Of a stretch of DNA of 64,000 bases, positions 62,405 to 64,000 are shown piece by piece. A program made the translations under genes and the position numbers. Source of the DNA: Halorussus gelatinilyticus. GTDB lineage: Archaea > Halobacteriota > Halobacteria > Halobacteriales > Haladaptataceae. The notes beneath the pieces were generated by a model, which was given only the letters and a program-made list of their open reading frames with translations, ran no database searches and had not been told where the DNA came from. The stretch's first letter is position 1; each line of letters begins with the position of its first letter. The stretch is from NCBI RefSeq assembly GCF_023238445.1, contig NZ_CP096658.1, positions 2,852,001-2,916,000 of the forward strand, in the 5' to 3' direction.

Positions 62405-63437
62405 GCAGAGCGCCCAAGACGGGCAAATCGCCGACCCGATAGCCTACTTCCTGCAGGACATGGTGTATCACGGGAAGACCGAGCGAACGCGCGACGCCTA
62501 CGAGCGCGTCCTCCGGGAGTTCGAGACGTTTCTGCAGACTCCCGACGAGAACCCGATGGGCGTCGAGAAGTCCGTCGCCGAGGCGACCCGCCGGGACTGC
62601 ATGGCGTGGATTCACGCGCTCCGCGGCCGGGCGGCCGAGAGTACGGTCGCCACGTACGCCTCCTATCTCCACCGGTTCTACGCCTACATGAATCAGGTCG
62701 GCGAGTTCGACGCGAACCCGATGGCGCTCGTGGTCGAGGAGATGGACGAGCGCATCGACACGAACCCGACGCGACGCGACATCTCGGTCGAAGCGATGCG
62801 GACCTTCGTCGCCGACGTGACCCACCCGCTCGACCGAGCCATCGTCGTCACGCTCCTGAAGACGGGGATGCGGGCGGGCGAACTCTGCAACCTCGACCTC
62901 CGGGACCTCTCGCTGTCGGGGCTCGACCACGCGACGCGCCCCCAACTCGACGGGAAACCGGACTCGATGTACGTCCCGCCGGAACCGACCGTCGGCGAGT
63001 CGTACAACGGCGAGGAGCGGTCGGCCTCGAACAAGCGCAAGCGCGAGACGGTCGTTCCCATCGACGACGAACTGGAGCGCACGCTGAAACGTTGGCTCGC
63101 CGTGCGGCCCGACCCGATATCGTCTGCCGGCCCGCTGTTCACGACGACGAGGGAGAACTGGGGTCGGCGGGTCACCCCGGCCATCGTCCACCACGTCGTC
63201 ACGAACCACGCCAGCGACCACGGCTGGCACCGACAGGGCGGGGACGCCGCGGAGAACGTGACGCCCCACTACTTCCGGCACTTCTTCACGACGCACTTGC
63301 GCGACAGAACCGGCGACCGGGGCATCGTGAAGTACCTTCGCGGAGACGTGGCCGAGGACATCATCGACACCTACACACACAACTGGGGAGACAGGGTTCG
63401 AGAGGTGTACGAAGCGAACATCTATAGATTCTTCTAA
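62394..63437 (+). CDS. tyrosine recombinase/integrase (XerC/D-like)
   Basis: 347 aa. N-terminal SAM-like core-binding domain (TERTRDAYERVLREFETFLQ), catalytic domain with Arg in LLKTGMRAGELCNL (about 159), His-x-x-Arg in TPHYFRHFFTTHLRD (about 290), and the nucleophilic Tyr in DIIDTYTHNWGDR (about 326). It cuts and rejoins DNA at specific sites. Its start at 62394 overlaps the DUF5805 gene. No att site or tRNA could be found by eye. It may be chromosomal Xer or belong to an integrated element. Confidence 0.85.
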   Translation: MATEQSAQDGQIADPIAYFLQDMVYHGKTERTRDAYERVLREFETFLQTPDENPMGVEKSVAEATRRDCMAWIHALRGRAAESTVATYASYLHRFYAYMNQVGEFDANPMALVVEEMDERIDTNPTRRDISVEAMRTFVADVTHPLDRAIVVTLLKTGMRAGELCNLDLRDLSLSGLDHATRPQLDGKPDSMYVPPEPTVGESYNGEERSASNKRKRETVVPIDDELERTLKRWLAVRPDPISSAGPLFTTTRENWGRRVTPAIVHHVVTNHASDHGWHRQGGDAAENVTPHYFRHFFTTHLRDRTGDRGIVKYLRGDVAEDIIDTYTHNWGDRVREVYEANIYRFF

Positions 63438-63730
63438 ACATGTATAATTTTTAATAAATTCTATACAGATATACTATTCGGGTCCTCGGAACTAGTTCTA
63501 CAGTTCAAACGATATCGAAGGTCTGAACGTTTCTATACCCAGTCAAGTTAGCACGGCCCGACTTGAACCAGAGAGAGTGAGCGTTGATTCTCTCACGAGG
63601 GATGATCTGCAAAGGACCGGCGCGATGCAGCACTGGAGTAGCTGGCTTCTGATTCGATTGAGATGTTGTTCGGACAATCACCGCCGAAAAAAGGAGGAAG
63701 ACGAGAGCGAACCTACACCGTGGCTCGTGT
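63438..63730. other. AT-rich gap after the integrase
   Basis: 293 bp, no gene. The start is strongly AT-rich (ATAATTTTTAATAAATTC near 63446), unlike the rest of the window, and includes a T-run likely to end the integrase transcript. No clear direct or inverted repeat pair could be assigned as an att site. Confidence 0.4.
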
Positions 63731-64000
63731 CTATCCGCGAGTGTTGAACGAGATCTCGAACGCCTCGCACGTACAGTTCGTCGGTGCTGTCGTTTTTCCG
63801 TCCGGATTCACGGAGTGTCCGCAGCCACCATTCGAGGCGTACCCCTTGTCGTAGTAGGTCGTCACCATCGGCGTCGTGTCCGCGTTGTAGTCGATTTCGC
63901 CCAGAGAGTGCTCGTTGTTGTCCGGCCCGAGCATACTCTTCACACTACTTATACTTGAATCGATAAACGGGTGGAACGTCTCCTGAATGGCAACGTTGCG
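63731..64000 (-). CDS. C-terminal part of an unknown protein, cut by window edge
   Basis: The frame runs to the right edge; the last 89 residues are visible (NVAIQETFHPFIDSS, SMLGPDNNEHSLGEIDYNAD, YASNGGCGHSVNPDG, APTNCTCEAFEISFNTRG). Three Cys, Asn/Gly-rich, relatively few acidic residues: an exported or phage-like protein is possible. Not recognised. Confidence 0.45.
   Translation of the reverse strand, partial: RNVAIQETFHPFIDSSISSVKSMLGPDNNEHSLGEIDYNADTTPMVTTYYDKGYASNGGCGHSVNPDGKTTAPTNCTCEAFEISFNTRG

Noticed and set aside
62394-63437. Integrase attachment site in a tRNA gene
   Set aside because: No tRNA cloverleaf or GGTTCGAATCC-type T-arm outside coding sequence was found near the integrase.

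Overview
The window is a stretch of chromosome from a halophilic archaeon (class Halobacteria). The evidence is uniformly GC-rich coding sequence, acidic Asp/Glu-rich proteins, Tat-type lipoprotein signals (RR followed by an AGC lipobox), leaderless ATG or GTG starts about 25-35 bp downstream of TATA-like boxes, an S-layer glycoprotein with a Thr-rich stalk, an Orc1/Cdc6 initiator, Bat-type HTH and haloarchaeal-type beta-ketothiolase subunits. The genus cannot be resolved by reading.

Layout. 1-14.5 kb is mostly core metabolism and housekeeping: the tail of a CBS-domain membrane protein, a rhodanese lipoprotein, a three-gene RecA-like/membrane protein operon, a zinc alcohol dehydrogenase, a phosphotransacetylase-like regulator overlapping an ADP-forming acetyl-CoA synthetase, ATP-type PEP carboxykinase, a PAS/GAF histidine kinase, MscS and small membrane proteins. 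14.6-21 kb holds a duplicated-domain secreted protein, an MFS transporter and a sugar block (OtsA-type GT20, PfkB kinase, TIM-barrel isomerase). 21.4-32.6 kb is a cell-surface block: Tat-exported cupredoxin, a 916-aa repeat surface protein, a stand-alone copy of the S-layer BGTF-type module, the S-layer glycoprotein and a large RND exporter.

33-34.7 kb carries orc1/cdc6 followed by a non-coding segment with inverted ORB-like repeats and G-runs, a likely replication origin. 34.7-37.8 kb is accessory: a GH5-like hydrolase and a lower-GC regulator cassette (Bat-HTH, DUF7344-type wHTH, 52-aa protein). 37.8-57.4 kb returns to metabolism: aldehyde dehydrogenase, nitrilase, Dps, old yellow enzyme, Eis-like acetyltransferase, TatA, MaoC plus a two-subunit Ser-type thiolase, SUI1, asparaginase, a membrane histidine kinase, acyl-CoA synthetase and small lipoprotein and membrane genes. 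57.6-64 kb looks like an eroding or mobile flank: a broken GrpB gene, an orphan P450, a broken type IV pilin gene, a DUF5805 protein overlapping a tyrosine recombinase, and the tail of an unknown protein.

Three genes (YbaK-like, GrpB, pilin) are interrupted only by single-base shifts, so either real pseudogenes or consensus indel errors are present. No rRNA, tRNA, CRISPR array or intact transposase was seen. The strongest candidates for follow-up are the ORB-flanked segment, the S-layer protein with an unusual C-terminus and its neighbouring module copy, the palindromic repeats in front of the DUF7344 gene, and the nested hairpin at 21.15 kb.
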